A DNA stretch of 49,235 bases from Ancalomicrobiaceae bacterium (GCA_031291595.1 JARLIU010000011.1:1-49235), one strand, 5' to 3'; numbered from the stretch's first letter, positions 16,839-25,093 are shown. Made by a program: numbers and translations. The notes: generated by a model from the letters alone, not told the origin.

Positions 16839-17783
16839 ATGCCGCTCGATGTCGCCGTCCAGATGGATCACATTTCCACCATCCGCTTCCGTGGCGATTC
16901 AACTTTCGCCCTGCTCCTCGAAGCGCAGAAGCGCGGCCATCGCCTCTGGCACTACACGCCCGACCGGCTGGCGCTGGCCGGCGGCAAGCTCTACTCCACG
17001 CTCGAAGCGCTCACGGTGCGCGATGTCGAGGGCGACTATTTCACGCTTGAACCGCCCGAGCGGGTCGAACTCGACACGATGGACGTGGTGCTGTTGCGCC
17101 AGGATCCGCCGTTCGATCTGAACTACATCACGTCGACCCACCTTTTGGAGCGCATCCATCCCAAGACGCTGGTCGTCAACGATCCCGTTGCGGTCAGGAA
17201 CGCGCCGGAAAAAGTGCTGGTCACCGAATTCCCGGAGCTGATGCCGCCCACCCTCATCACCCGCGACCCCGACGAGATCGCCCGCTTCCGCGCCGAATTC
17301 CGCGACGTCGTGATGAAGCCGCTCTATGGTTACGGCGGCGGCTCGGTGTTTCGCCTGCGCGAGGAGGACGAAAACTACGGCTCGCTGGTCGATCTGTTCT
17401 CAATGAACTATCGCGAGCCCTGGGTGATCCAGCAGTACCGGCCGGAGGTGCGGTTGGGCGACAAGCGCATCATTCTCGTCGACGGTGACTACGCCGGCGC
17501 CGTCAACCGCATCCCGGCCGCCAACGACTTGCGCTCCAACATGGTGCGCGGCGGCCAGGCGGCCGGCACCGATCTGACGGAGCGCGAGCGCGAGATCATC
17601 GCCGCGATTGGCCCAACGCTGCGGCGGCAAGGTCTGCTGTTCGTCGGCATCGACGTCATCGGCGACTATCTGACCGAGATCAACGTCACGTCGCCGACAG
17701 GCATCCGGGCGATCGCTCGTCTGGGGGGAGCCGATATCGCCGCCCTCATCTGGGACAAGATCGAGGCACGTCGCGCCGGCTAG
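16839..17783 (+). CDS. gshB: Glutathione synthetase
   Basis: ATP-dependent joining of gamma-glutamylcysteine and glycine, cytosolic. 314 residues. ATG 16839 has AGAGGA at 16825-16830, spacing 8; a TTG two codons earlier is unlikely. ATP-grasp features: [17 protein letters not shown] (Lys and Gly-rich loop), [32 protein letters not shown], and near the end [21 protein letters not shown] with the metal-binding Glu and Asn. Probably the end of the rsmI-yraN-gshB unit; two palindromes follow. Confidence 0.97.
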   Translation: MPLDVAVQMDHISTIRFRGDSTFALLLEAQKRGHRLWHYTPDRLALAGGKLYSTLEALTVRDVEGDYFTLEPPERVELDTMDVVLLRQDPPFDLNYITSTHLLERIHPKTLVVNDPVAVRNAPEKVLVTEFPELMPPTLITRDPDEIARFRAEFRDVVMKPLYGYGGGSVFRLREEDENYGSLVDLFSMNYREPWVIQQYRPEVRLGDKRIILVDGDYAGAVNRIPAANDLRSNMVRGGQAAGTDLTEREREIIAAIGPTLRRQGLLFVGIDVIGDYLTEINVTSPTGIRAIARLGGADIAALIWDKIEARRAG

Positions 17784-17784
17784 G

Positions 17785-17851
17785 GGTCCGATTCCGACAT
17801 TTGCATCCCACTCGCAGCGTGCTCACACGCAAATGCCGGACTCTCAGGACC
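17785..17851. repeat. Imperfect inverted repeat after gshB
   Basis: Outer arms GGTCC / GGACC and inner arms TCCGACATTTGC / GCAAATGCCGGA (11 of 12 paired) form one long hairpin starting two bases after the gshB stop. No U-tract. It may terminate gshB or be a dispersed palindromic repeat. Confidence 0.5.
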
Positions 17852-17871
17852 ACTAGCAATTCATTGATTCC

Positions 17872-17945
17872 AGTGGAGCTTTGAATTTGACATTTGAGCA
17901 TGGCCACGCAGTCCGCTCGGACTCAAATGTCAAATTCGCTCCACT
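17872..17945. repeat. Long inverted repeat with 24-bp arms
   Basis: The left arm (17872-17898) and right arm (17922-17945) are perfectly complementary over 24 bp except for a 3-nt TTT bulge in the left arm; the loop is 23 nt. The arms include AATTTGACATTTGAG and its complement. It lies 30 bp before the binding-protein gene. The arms share the string GACATTTG with the preceding repeat, so both may belong to one repeat family. Confidence 0.65.
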
Positions 17946-17975
17946 AGGGCGCGAGAACACCGTGGAGGGACGGCA

Positions 17976-19142
17976 ATGATCTCTGCCCGATGGCTGGCGG
18001 CCGGCGTGTTCGCTCTCGGCGCGTTGTCGGCGCTCCCGGCGGCGCTGGCCGAGGATCTGCGCTTTGCCGTGATTGCGCCGATCGCCGACAGCCCGTTCTT
18101 CCAGGCGATCGAGAATGGCTGCACCGCCCGGTCGAAGACGCTGGCCGGCGACGGCAGTTCGATCGCCTGCCTCTATGCCGGCCCCGGATTCGCACTCGAC
18201 GCACCAGCGCCGGCCCCGGCGGCTTCCCCGACGGCGGCGCCAGCCCCTGTCGATGTGGCAAAACCTCGATCGCCTGAGGATGCGGCCAAGCCGGAACTAC
18301 CTCCGTCTCCCGGGCCCGGCGATGCCGCAACGCCGGCAACGCCCGACACTCCCGCGGCGGCCGATGCGGTGCCGGCGCGGCCAGCTGCGCTTCCGCCGAA
18401 GCTCGACACGCGCACCGAGGCGCAGATCGTCATGGATTTCGTCGCCCAGAAGGTCGACGGCATCGCTCTGTCGCCGGCCGACGACGCCGACGTGCGCGCA
18501 GCGATTGCCTTTGCCGTCAAATCCGGCATCCCGGTGGTCACCTTCGATGCCGATGCGCCGACCTCGGGCCGCTCGGCCTTCGTCGGCACCAACGCGCGCG
18601 ATTTCGGCCGCTCGCTCGGCGCCAGCCTGAAGCGCTGGAAGCCGAAGGGCGGCAAATACGCCATCCTGGCGACCGACCCGGCCAAGCCCAATCTCGCCGA
18701 GCGCATCATCGGCGTACGCGATGCCATCGGCCGCGACTGGCAGGAAATCGTCGATTCGCCCATCAAGGCCGGGCCGAGCTACGCCGACACGGTCAAGGCC
18801 ATCGACCATCTGCTCGATTCCTACTCCGACGTCGATGCCGTGATCTCGGTCGGCGCTTGGCCGATGCTGGCGACCGACGACTGGCGCGCGCTCGTCGCCA
18901 AATACAAGTCGCGCATCGACAAGGCTCAGGTGGTGCTGGTGGTCGCCGACGCCCTGCCGCTGCAGAAGGATCTGGTGCGCGAGGGCCTCGGCCACGTCCT
19001 TGTCGGTCAGCGTCCGAGCGACATGGGCGCCCGCGTCGCCGAACTGCTGTACGAGTTGAAGCACGGACGCAAAGTGCCGGAAGTGGTCTACGTCGGCTTC
19101 AATACCTTCACCCGCCTCGATCTCGTCGGCCAGTCCAACTAA
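17976..19142 (+). CDS. Orphan periplasmic sugar-type substrate-binding protein with Pro/Ala-rich insertion
   Basis: 388 residues; GGAGGG precedes the ATG 17976. Sec signal peptide MISARWLAAGVFALGALSAL plus PAALA, cut near residue 25. The mature protein has the type 1 periplasmic-binding fold of ribose/sugar ABC systems (Peripla_BP_4-like): LRFAVIAPIADSPFFQAIEN, MDFVAQKVDGIALSPADD, GIPVVTFDADAPTSGRSAFV with GTNARDFGRSLG, and DVDAVISVGAWPM. Residues about 74-142, between the second strand and second helix, are an Ala/Pro/Asp-rich disordered insert absent from ordinary family members. No permease, ATPase, kinase or chemoreceptor gene is adjacent, so ligand and partner are unknown; it may feed a transporter elsewhere or a sensor. 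Confidence 0.87.
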   Translation: MISARWLAAGVFALGALSALPAALAEDLRFAVIAPIADSPFFQAIENGCTARSKTLAGDGSSIACLYAGPGFALDAPAPAPAASPTAAPAPVDVAKPRSPEDAAKPELPPSPGPGDAATPATPDTPAAADAVPARPAALPPKLDTRTEAQIVMDFVAQKVDGIALSPADDADVRAAIAFAVKSGIPVVTFDADAPTSGRSAFVGTNARDFGRSLGASLKRWKPKGGKYAILATDPAKPNLAERIIGVRDAIGRDWQEIVDSPIKAGPSYADTVKAIDHLLDSYSDVDAVISVGAWPMLATDDWRALVAKYKSRIDKAQVVLVVADALPLQKDLVREGLGHVLVGQRPSDMGARVAELLYELKHGRKVPEVVYVGFNTFTRLDLVGQSN

Positions 19143-19302
19143 GCACCGTTCGGAACACATCCGCGAACGGCCGACGACGTGGCGGCGGGAATATGTATGA
19201 AAACAGATGGTTATAGATTTTGTCCGCCCTGTTTTATCCCGTAAGCACGTGAGCTGCCGCCTCGGGAACGGCGTGAATTGCAACTGCGGAGCATAACGCG
19301 GG

Positions 19303-19331
19303 TTGCAAATGTTCTTTAAATGTTCTAGGAA
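19303..19331 (+). promoter_or_regulatory. comM promoter with LexA (SOS) box
   Basis: GTTC-TTTAAAT-GTTC at 19311-19325 is a perfect alphaproteobacterial LexA box (GTTC-N7-GTTC). It occupies the spacer between a -35 TTGCAA (19303-19308) and a -10 TAGGAA (19326-19331), spaced by 17 bp, so bound LexA would block RNA polymerase. About 48 bp upstream of the comM ATG. The overlapping palindrome ATGTTC-TAG-GAACAT spans 19320-19334. Confidence 0.8.
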
Positions 19332-19378
19332 CATCGCATCCGCGTCAGGCAGGATGGGCTGCCGCCAGGGGGCTCGCG

Positions 19379-20911
19379 ATGGTCGCCCACGTCACCACGG
19401 TCTCTTTTCAGGGCGTCGACGCCGTGCCCGTCGATGTGCAGGTGCAGCTGACCGGTGGCCAGCCGATGTTCACCATCGTCGGCCTGCCGGACAAGACGGT
19501 GGGAGAAAGCCGCGAGCGGATCCGCGCCGCGCTGCATGCCTCCGGTCTGGCGCTGCCGGCCCGTCGCATCACCGTCAATCTCGCCCCCGCCGACCTGCCG
19601 AAGGAAGGCAGCCACTACGATCTGCCGATCGCGCTCGGCATTCTCGCCGCCATCGGCGCGCTGCCCGGCGACCAGCTGGGCGACTACATCGCGCTCGGCG
19701 AACTGGCGCTCGACGGCACCATTGCCGAAGTCGCCGGTGTGCTGCCGGCGGCGATCGGCGCCAATGCCATGGGTCGCGGCTTGATCTGCCCGTCGGGCTG
19801 CGGCTCGGAGGCGGCTTGGGCGAGCCCCGAGATCGCCATCGTCGCCGGCCGCAGCCTCATCCAATTGGCCAACCATTTCAAAGGCACGCAGGTGATCTCG
19901 CGGCCGGAACCGAAGATCCGCGAGAGTTTCGGCACGCTTCCCGACCTGAAGGATGTCAAGGGCCAGGAGACGGCGAAGCGCGCGCTCGAAATCGCCGCCG
20001 CCGGTGGCCACAACCTGCTGATGGTCGGCCCCCCCGGCTCGGGCAAGTCGATGCTGGCGAGCCGGCTGCCGTCGATCCTGCCGCCGCTGAGCCCGCGCGA
20101 ACTGCTCGAAGTGTCGATGATCGCCTCGATCGCCGGGCAATTGGCCGACGGCAGGCTGTCGGACCGTCGGCCGTTCCGCGAACCGCACGATTCCGCCTCG
20201 ATGGCGGCATTGGTCGGCGGCGGCCTCAAGGCCCGGCCCGGCGAGATCTCGCTCGCCCACAATGGCGTGCTGTTCCTCGACGAACTGCCGGAGTTCAATC
20301 CGCAGGTGCTGGACTCGCTGCGCCAGCCGCTGGAATCCGGCGCGGTCGTCATCGCCCGCGCCAACCACCGCGTCACCTATCCGGCCCGCATCCAGCTGGT
20401 CGCCGCCATGAACCCCTGTCGTTGCGGCATGGCCGGCACGCCCGGCCACACCTGCCGGCGCGGCCGGGCCTGCGCCGAGGACTATCAGGGCCGGCTGTCC
20501 GGCCCGTTCCTCGACCGCATCGACATCCGCGTCGAGGTCGGCGCGGTGACCGCCTCCGATCTGATCCTGCCACCGCCGGCCGAAGGCTCGGCCGAGGTCG
20601 CCAAGCGCGTGCTGAACGCCCGCCGTCGCCAGGAAAAGCGGTTTTCGGCGTTGGGCCTCGACGGCGTCTCCACCAACGCCCAGGTCGGCGCCGCGCTGTT
20701 GGAGGAGATCGCCAAGCCGGACCAGAGCGGTGCGCGGCTGCTCGCCGACGCGGCGCAGGCCATGCGGCTGTCGGCGCGTGGCTATCACCGGGTGCTGAAA
20801 GTCGCCCGCACGCTGGCGGACCTCGACGACGAGGACAGAATCGGCCGCATCCATCTGGCCGAAGCCCTCAGCTACCGCCTGTCGGGCGAAATGCGCTCGC
20901 TGGCCAGCTGA
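19379..20911 (+). CDS. comM: ComM/YifB family AAA+ ATPase (Mg-chelatase-like)
   Basis: 510 residues. ComM is a hexameric helicase that promotes branch migration during integration of transforming DNA in Vibrio and other bacteria. N-terminal Lon-like/ChlI domain (residues about 1-170, with SFQGVDAVPVDVQVQLTGG and the VNLAPADLPKEGSHYDLPIA signature), AAA+ core with Walker A VGPPGSGKSMLA (about 216-227) and Walker B GVLFLDELPEF, a Cys-rich insert NPCRCGMAGTPGHTCRRG, and a C-terminal Mg_chelatase_C domain (LSARGYHRVLKVARTLADLD). An SOS box lies in its promoter, which ties it to DNA-damage response here. Confidence 0.95.
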   Translation: MVAHVTTVSFQGVDAVPVDVQVQLTGGQPMFTIVGLPDKTVGESRERIRAALHASGLALPARRITVNLAPADLPKEGSHYDLPIALGILAAIGALPGDQLGDYIALGELALDGTIAEVAGVLPAAIGANAMGRGLICPSGCGSEAAWASPEIAIVAGRSLIQLANHFKGTQVISRPEPKIRESFGTLPDLKDVKGQETAKRALEIAAAGGHNLLMVGPPGSGKSMLASRLPSILPPLSPRELLEVSMIASIAGQLADGRLSDRRPFREPHDSASMAALVGGGLKARPGEISLAHNGVLFLDELPEFNPQVLDSLRQPLESGAVVIARANHRVTYPARIQLVAAMNPCRCGMAGTPGHTCRRGRACAEDYQGRLSGPFLDRIDIRVEVGAVTASDLILPPPAEGSAEVAKRVLNARRRQEKRFSALGLDGVSTNAQVGAALLEEIAKPDQSGARLLADAAQAMRLSARGYHRVLKVARTLADLDDEDRIGRIHLAEALSYRLSGEMRSLAS

Positions 20912-21026
20912 CGGCGCCGGCGGGGCGCTTGGCTTCGGTGCCGATGCGCCGGTGCTCGTCGGTAAAAGCCGCCGATTGGCCCGAGGTTCGCAGGGTGCGT
21001 CAAGCCTTTGGCAAGATGCCTCGGGC

Positions 21027-22958
21027 ATGATGGCGGCGATGACCAAGCAATCGCCGCCACCTGCCGAACCTGACGTCGCCGCTTCGCCGCCGCGCGCGCA
21101 AAGCGACGCGAATGGACCCGCCGATCGGGCGGAGGCGGTTGTTGCGCCCAGGGCGCCGACCGGGCCGAACTTCGGCCGCCGTCTCGGCTGGCTGATCGCG
21201 CGGCTCGGCCGCCGGCTGGCGGGAGAGGCGGAGATCTCGCCGGGCGAATTCGAACGGCTGAAGGCGGACTCCGAACGCCACCGCATCGAGGCGCAGGCCA
21301 TGCTGGCGTCAAGTGCGGAGAAATCCCGTTTCGTCGCGCTGGCGAGCCACGAATTGCGCACGCCGCTCAACGGCATTCTGGGGCTCGCGGACCTGTTGGG
21401 CCGTACGCCGCTGGACCCCGAGCAAGCCAATTACGTCAATGCTATCCGCTCGTCCGGAGCGGCGCTTGCGATGCTGGTCGACGACATTCTCGACGTCGGC
21501 CGCGTCGAGGCCGGCAAGCTGGAGCCGCGCCCGGCGCCGGTCGAGCTGGAATCGCTGATCGAGGAAGTGGTCGAGCTGCTGGCGCCGCGGGCCCAGGCCA
21601 AGGGGCTGGAGCTTGCCGCCCACGTCGGGGCGCAGGTGCCGCGCGTCATCCTCGCCGACGCGCGCCTCCTCGCCCGCATCCTGTTGAACCTCGCCGGCAA
21701 CGCCATCAAGTTCACCGAGACCGGCGGCGTCGCGGTGGAAGTCGCCGCGCAGGCGGCAGGCGAGGGCGCCGTCGCCATCACGCTCAGGGTACGCGATACC
21801 GGCATCGGCATTGCTGCGGCCGATCTCGCCCGCATTTTCGGCGAATACGAACAAATCGAGGGTGCGGCGCAGACGGCGGCAGGCACCGGCCTCGGGCTCG
21901 CCATTTCCCGGGCGATCGCCCGCGCCATCGGCGGCGAGATCGCGGTCGACAGCCAACGCGGAGTGGGCTCGGTCTTTCGCTTCAAGGCGATCTTCCCGCT
22001 GGCAGGTGCCGATGCGGCCCGGTCCGAATCGCGCCTGCCGCTCGCCTGCCGCCGCGTGCTGATCCTGTCCGGCGGGCAGGTCGAGCCGCCGCTGCTCATG
22101 CGCCGGCTGTACGACCTTGGGGCCACGGTCGACCTGGCGCCGGACGCCGAAGCTGCCGCTGCAGCGCTCGGCTCGGGCCAACATTTCGACGTCGTGATGG
22201 TCGACCATCATCGCGACCGCCCGGCAAGCCTTACCGCCTTGCGCGGACCGGCCCGTGGCGCGGCCGAGCTTCCGCCCGCCGTGGTGATGATCGCCCCAGG
22301 CGATCGCGACGAGTTGCCGGGCTTGCGCAAGGCCGGCTTTGCCGCGCATCTGGTCAAGCCGATCCGGACCGCCTCGCTGACGAAGATCGTGCGCGCGCTT
22401 GCCGCGACCGGCGCCCTGCCCGAACCGACGACCGACACCGCTGTGGCTGGCGCGTCGGCGCCTTTTGCAGCGGCCGCGTCGCCCGAGCGATCGCCGGAGC
22501 AGGCCGGCACGCCGCAAAGCCTCCTTCCGCTCGACGTGCTGCTTGCCGACGATCACGAGATCAACGCGCTGCTCGGCCGCTCGCTGCTCGCCTCGCTCGG
22601 CCACAAGGTGACGCGCGCCGCCAATGGGCTGGAGGCGGTGCAGCTCGCTGCCGGCCGCATCCGCGCCGGCCAGCCGTTCGACGTCGTGATGATGGACCTG
22701 CATATGCCGCTGGTGGACGGCTTTGCCGCCATCGCCGCCATCCGCGAGCGCGAGGAAGGCGGCGGCAAAAGCCTCATCATCGCCCTGTCCGCCGATACGA
22801 CCGAGGCGGCCGAGCGGCTGGCGCTGGCGCGGGGTGCCGACATCGTCCTGACCAAGCCGATCGATTCGCCAAGGCTGGCGCGAATCCTGACCGAACGCCA
22901 ACTGGGCGCAGCGTCCGGATCCACATCTCGGCGCGAGATCCGGCGCACTGCCGATTGA
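21027..22958 (+). CDS. Soluble hybrid histidine kinase with two receiver domains
   Basis: 643 residues from ATG 21027 (alternatives at 21030 and 21039; the frame opens earlier). No membrane segment or PAS/GAF sensor is visible: a disordered Pro/Ala-rich head (about 1-45) and a helical stretch lead straight to HisKA with FVALASHELRTPLNGILGLA (phospho-acceptor His108). HATPase_c follows: LNLAGNAIKFTETGG (N box), DTGIGIA (G1), GTGLGLAISRAIARAIGG (G2). Receiver 1 (about 343-460) has VVMVDHH and a KPI motif but no acidic pair at its start (RRVLILSGG), so it looks degenerate. Receiver 2 (about 502-620) is complete: LLADDHEIN, VVMMDLHMP, ALSAD, LTKPI. Signal and output partner are unknown; no phosphotransfer protein is adjacent. 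An OlsB-like gene follows after 129 bp. Confidence 0.9.
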   Translation: MMAAMTKQSPPPAEPDVAASPPRAQSDANGPADRAEAVVAPRAPTGPNFGRRLGWLIARLGRRLAGEAEISPGEFERLKADSERHRIEAQAMLASSAEKSRFVALASHELRTPLNGILGLADLLGRTPLDPEQANYVNAIRSSGAALAMLVDDILDVGRVEAGKLEPRPAPVELESLIEEVVELLAPRAQAKGLELAAHVGAQVPRVILADARLLARILLNLAGNAIKFTETGGVAVEVAAQAAGEGAVAITLRVRDTGIGIAAADLARIFGEYEQIEGAAQTAAGTGLGLAISRAIARAIGGEIAVDSQRGVGSVFRFKAIFPLAGADAARSESRLPLACRRVLILSGGQVEPPLLMRRLYDLGATVDLAPDAEAAAAALGSGQHFDVVMVDHHRDRPASLTALRGPARGAAELPPAVVMIAPGDRDELPGLRKAGFAAHLVKPIRTASLTKIVRALAATGALPEPTTDTAVAGASAPFAAAASPERSPEQAGTPQSLLPLDVLLADDHEINALLGRSLLASLGHKVTRAANGLEAVQLAAGRIRAGQPFDVVMMDLHMPLVDGFAAIAAIREREEGGGKSLIIALSADTTEAAERLALARGADIVLTKPIDSPRLARILTERQLGAASGSTSRREIRRTAD

Positions 22959-23087
22959 CGCGTCGCGGCAATTCGATTTGCCGGCTCGATGTCACGCAAT
23001 CGTCGCCAAAACCTGATGCTCATTGCCAGATATCCTTCAGTGTCGGCGGCGGATGGGCTTTGCAGGCTCCGGCCGACGAGGTGTACA

Positions 23088-24089
23088 ATGCCCGCAATGC
23101 GATCTTCCTTGAGCAAGCCGGACATGACCGAGCTGCGCGCACTCGGTTCGGGCGCGCCGCGTCGGTTGATGTCGACCATCTTCCCGGCACGCACGCTGCC
23201 CACCGGGCGGTTCAATATTTTGCCAGGCATTCCCGTGCCGATGCCGATCGGCCCGCTGGCGGGTGCGTCGCGCACCGCGTCGCTCGGCCGCATCGGCGAA
23301 TTGGAAGTGCGGCTGGCGCGCACCGTTGGTGAAGTCAAGCGGGCCCAGGAATTGCGCTACCGGGTGTTCTACGAGGAAATGTCGGCCATCGCCGATGCGC
23401 GCACGCTGCTGACGCGCCGCGACGCCGACGAATTCGACCGGCTGTGCGACCACATCCTGGTCATTGATCATTCCCGCCGCGAACAGAAGGCCTTCGGCCG
23501 CAAGCACGCGCCGGTGGTCGGCACCTACCGGCTGCTGCGCCAGGACGTGGCAGAACGGAATGCGGGCTTCTACACGGAGGATGAATTCGACATCCAGCCG
23601 CTGGTCGACCGCCATCCGCACTTGAGGTTCCTCGAGCTCGGCCGCTCCTGCGTGCTGCCGGCCTATCGCGGCAAGCGCACGGTCGAACTGTTGTGGCAAG
23701 GCGTATGGTCCTACGTGCTTGCCAACGGCATCGACGTGATGTTCGGCTGCGCCAGCCTGGAAGGCACCGATCCGCACCGGCTGGCCATGCCGCTGTCGTT
23801 CCTGCATCATCACGCCCGCGCTCAGGACGAATGGCAGGTCAAGGCGCTGGCCTCGCGCGCCATCGACATGCAGCGGCTGGCCAAGGAAGCGGTCGATCCC
23901 AAGGTGGCCCTGCATGCGCTGCCGCCGCTGATCAAGGGCTATCTGCGCCTGGGCGCCTCGATCGGCGATGGCGCGGTCATCGACTATCAGTTCGGCACCA
24001 CCGACGTCTGCATGGTGCTGCCGGTATCGCGCATCTCGCAGCGCTACATCGACTTCTACGGCGCCGACGCCGGCCGCCACGCGGCCTAG
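23088..24089 (+). CDS. olsB: OlsB-type N-acyltransferase (ornithine acyl-ACP acyltransferase family)
   Basis: 333 residues from ATG 23088, with GAGG 6 nt upstream; starts at 23097 or 23124 are possible. Acyl-homoserine-lactone-synthase/GNAT-like fold (Acetyltransf_5): VRLARTVGEVKRAQELRYRV, FYEEMSA, DEFDRLCDHILVIDH, VGTYRLLRQ, the FLELGRSCVLPAYRGKRTVE motif, then LWQGVWSYVLANGIDVMFGC and ASLEGTDP. In rhizobia OlsB moves a 3-hydroxyacyl chain from ACP to ornithine, the first step of phosphorus-free ornithine lipids; related proteins are often labelled 'hemolysin'. The N-terminus is about 40 residues longer than usual. The second enzyme, OlsA, is not adjacent; a plsC-like gene lies at 36.1 kb. 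The exact amino acid substrate is inferred. Confidence 0.82.
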   Translation: MPAMRSSLSKPDMTELRALGSGAPRRLMSTIFPARTLPTGRFNILPGIPVPMPIGPLAGASRTASLGRIGELEVRLARTVGEVKRAQELRYRVFYEEMSAIADARTLLTRRDADEFDRLCDHILVIDHSRREQKAFGRKHAPVVGTYRLLRQDVAERNAGFYTEDEFDIQPLVDRHPHLRFLELGRSCVLPAYRGKRTVELLWQGVWSYVLANGIDVMFGCASLEGTDPHRLAMPLSFLHHHARAQDEWQVKALASRAIDMQRLAKEAVDPKVALHALPPLIKGYLRLGASIGDGAVIDYQFGTTDVCMVLPVSRISQRYIDFYGADAGRHAA

Positions 24090-24151
24090 ATCGCGATGCG
24101 TCTGGATCCGTTCGGGTCAAACGGCATCAGCGCGATCGGCATCAAGCAGCC

Positions 24152-24201
24152 GGAGCGGGATTTTGCGGCGGATACCGCGCATACCTTTCGCATCCCGCTC
24201 C
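24152..24201. repeat. Inverted repeat in the convergent gap after the OlsB-type gene
   Basis: Ten-base perfect arms GGAGCGGGAT / ATCCCGCTCC about 30 nt apart, with a smaller CGG-CCG stem inside. It may end transcription from either side, or be a dispersed palindrome. Just upstream, 24090-24136 holds another palindrome (ATCGCG ... CGCGAT with an inner CCGTT / AACGG stem). Confidence 0.45.
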
Positions 24202-24210
24202 AGGGCCGGC

Positions 24211-24528
24211 TCACATCAGTTCGGCGTAGGCGCCGATATCCGCGGTGATCCCGAGCCGGTCCATGAAGGCCCGCGGATCGAAGCCCTGCCGCTGGTATTC
24301 GGCGGCAACGCGGTCGCGCGCCGCCGCCATCGCTTCCGGATCTTCCCATTCCGCTATGGTGATGATCGCCGTGCCGCTGCCGTCGAGCCGGCGCTCGAAC
24401 ACGCGGTGGGCGCGGCAGCCCGGCTGCACGTTGAGAAGCGCGTCGATGAAGTGCACGCGGGCGAGGAATTCGGCCCGCACGGCCGAAGGCACCGTGAAGC
24501 GATCGATGCGGACGAGATCAGCGGTCAT
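24211..24528 (-). CDS. Antibiotic-biosynthesis-monooxygenase (ABM) domain protein, SoxR-controlled
   Basis: 105 residues from ATG 24528, with AGGAG 8 nt upstream (a TTG at 24537 is not needed). Dimeric ferredoxin-like ABM fold: [60 protein letters not shown]. Small ABM proteins act as cofactor-free quinol monooxygenases or bind reactive aromatic compounds; no specific substrate can be read here. The gene is divergent from soxR across 82 bp containing a SoxR operator, so induction by redox-cycling compounds is very likely. Confidence 0.88.
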   Translation of the reverse strand: MTADLVRIDRFTVPSAVRAEFLARVHFIDALLNVQPGCRAHRVFERRLDGSGTAIITIAEWEDPEAMAAARDRVAAEYQRQGFDPRAFMDRLGITADIGAYAELM

Positions 24529-24559
24529 TGCCAACACTCCTGATTTGAGGCACGACTCG

Positions 24560-24590
24560 AGCCTAGAACCTCAAGGTAACTTGAGGTCAA
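24560..24590 (-). promoter_or_regulatory. SoxR-dependent promoter and SoxR box
   Basis: CCTCAAGGTAACTTGAGG at 24569-24586 differs from the E. coli soxS operator (CCTCAAGTTAACTTGAGG) at one base. On the minus strand it sits between -35 TTGACC (24585-24590) and -10 TAGGCT (24560-24565), with a spacer of exactly 19 bp, the overlong spacing used by MerR-family activators. Transcription would run into the ABM gene. Confidence 0.9.
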
Positions 24591-24610
24591 GCGGTCGGAG
24601 CCATTTTCGC

Positions 24611-25093
24611 ATGTCGGCGACAAAGCCTTTTCAGATCAAAGCGCTGCTCTCGGTCGGCGAGGTCGCGGCCAGAAGCGGCGTCGCCGTCTCGACGCTGCAC
24701 TTCTACGAGGCCCGCGGCCTGATCGAGAGCGTCAGAACGTCCGGCAACCAGCGCCGCTATGGCCGCGACGTGCTGCGCCGCATCGCCTTCATCCGCGCCG
24801 CACAGGCGGTCGGCATCCCCTTGGCCGAGATCGGAGCGGCGCTGAATACGCTTCCCGGCGGGCGCACGCCAACCCGCGACGACTGGGCGCAGCTGTCGGC
24901 CGGCTGGCGCGAGCGCCTCGAAGCCCGCATCCGCCATCTGCAACAGCTGAAGGATGCGCTCGACGACTGCATCGGCTGCGGCTGCCTGTCGCTCGCCACC
25001 TGCCGCCTGCACAATGCAGGCGATCGGCTCGCGGCGCTCGGCCCCGGTCCGCATCGGGCCGTGCACGTTATGACCGGGCCGGACGGAGCTTGA
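24611..25093 (+). CDS. soxR: Redox-sensitive MerR-family activator SoxR
   Basis: 160 residues from ATG 24611 (GGAG about 10 nt upstream). MerR-type HTH at residues about 12-60: [41 protein letters not shown] dimerisation helix follows, and the [2Fe-2S] cluster motif [12 protein letters not shown] (C-x2-C-x-C-x5-C) lies at about 119-130, so the protein can be oxidised by redox-active compounds. The single SoxR box between it and the divergent ABM gene makes that gene its main local target and may also allow self-control. Convergent with mutS. Confidence 0.96.
   Translation: MSATKPFQIKALLSVGEVAARSGVAVSTLHFYEARGLIESVRTSGNQRRYGRDVLRRIAFIRAAQAVGIPLAEIGAALNTLPGGRTPTRDDWAQLSAGWRERLEARIRHLQQLKDALDDCIGCGCLSLATCRLHNAGDRLAALGPGPHRAVHVMTGPDGA

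Noticed and set aside
21309-22901. 530-codon open frame antisense to the hybrid kinase
   Set aside because: Composition is Arg/Gly/Asp/His-rich as expected of a shadow frame; no domain.
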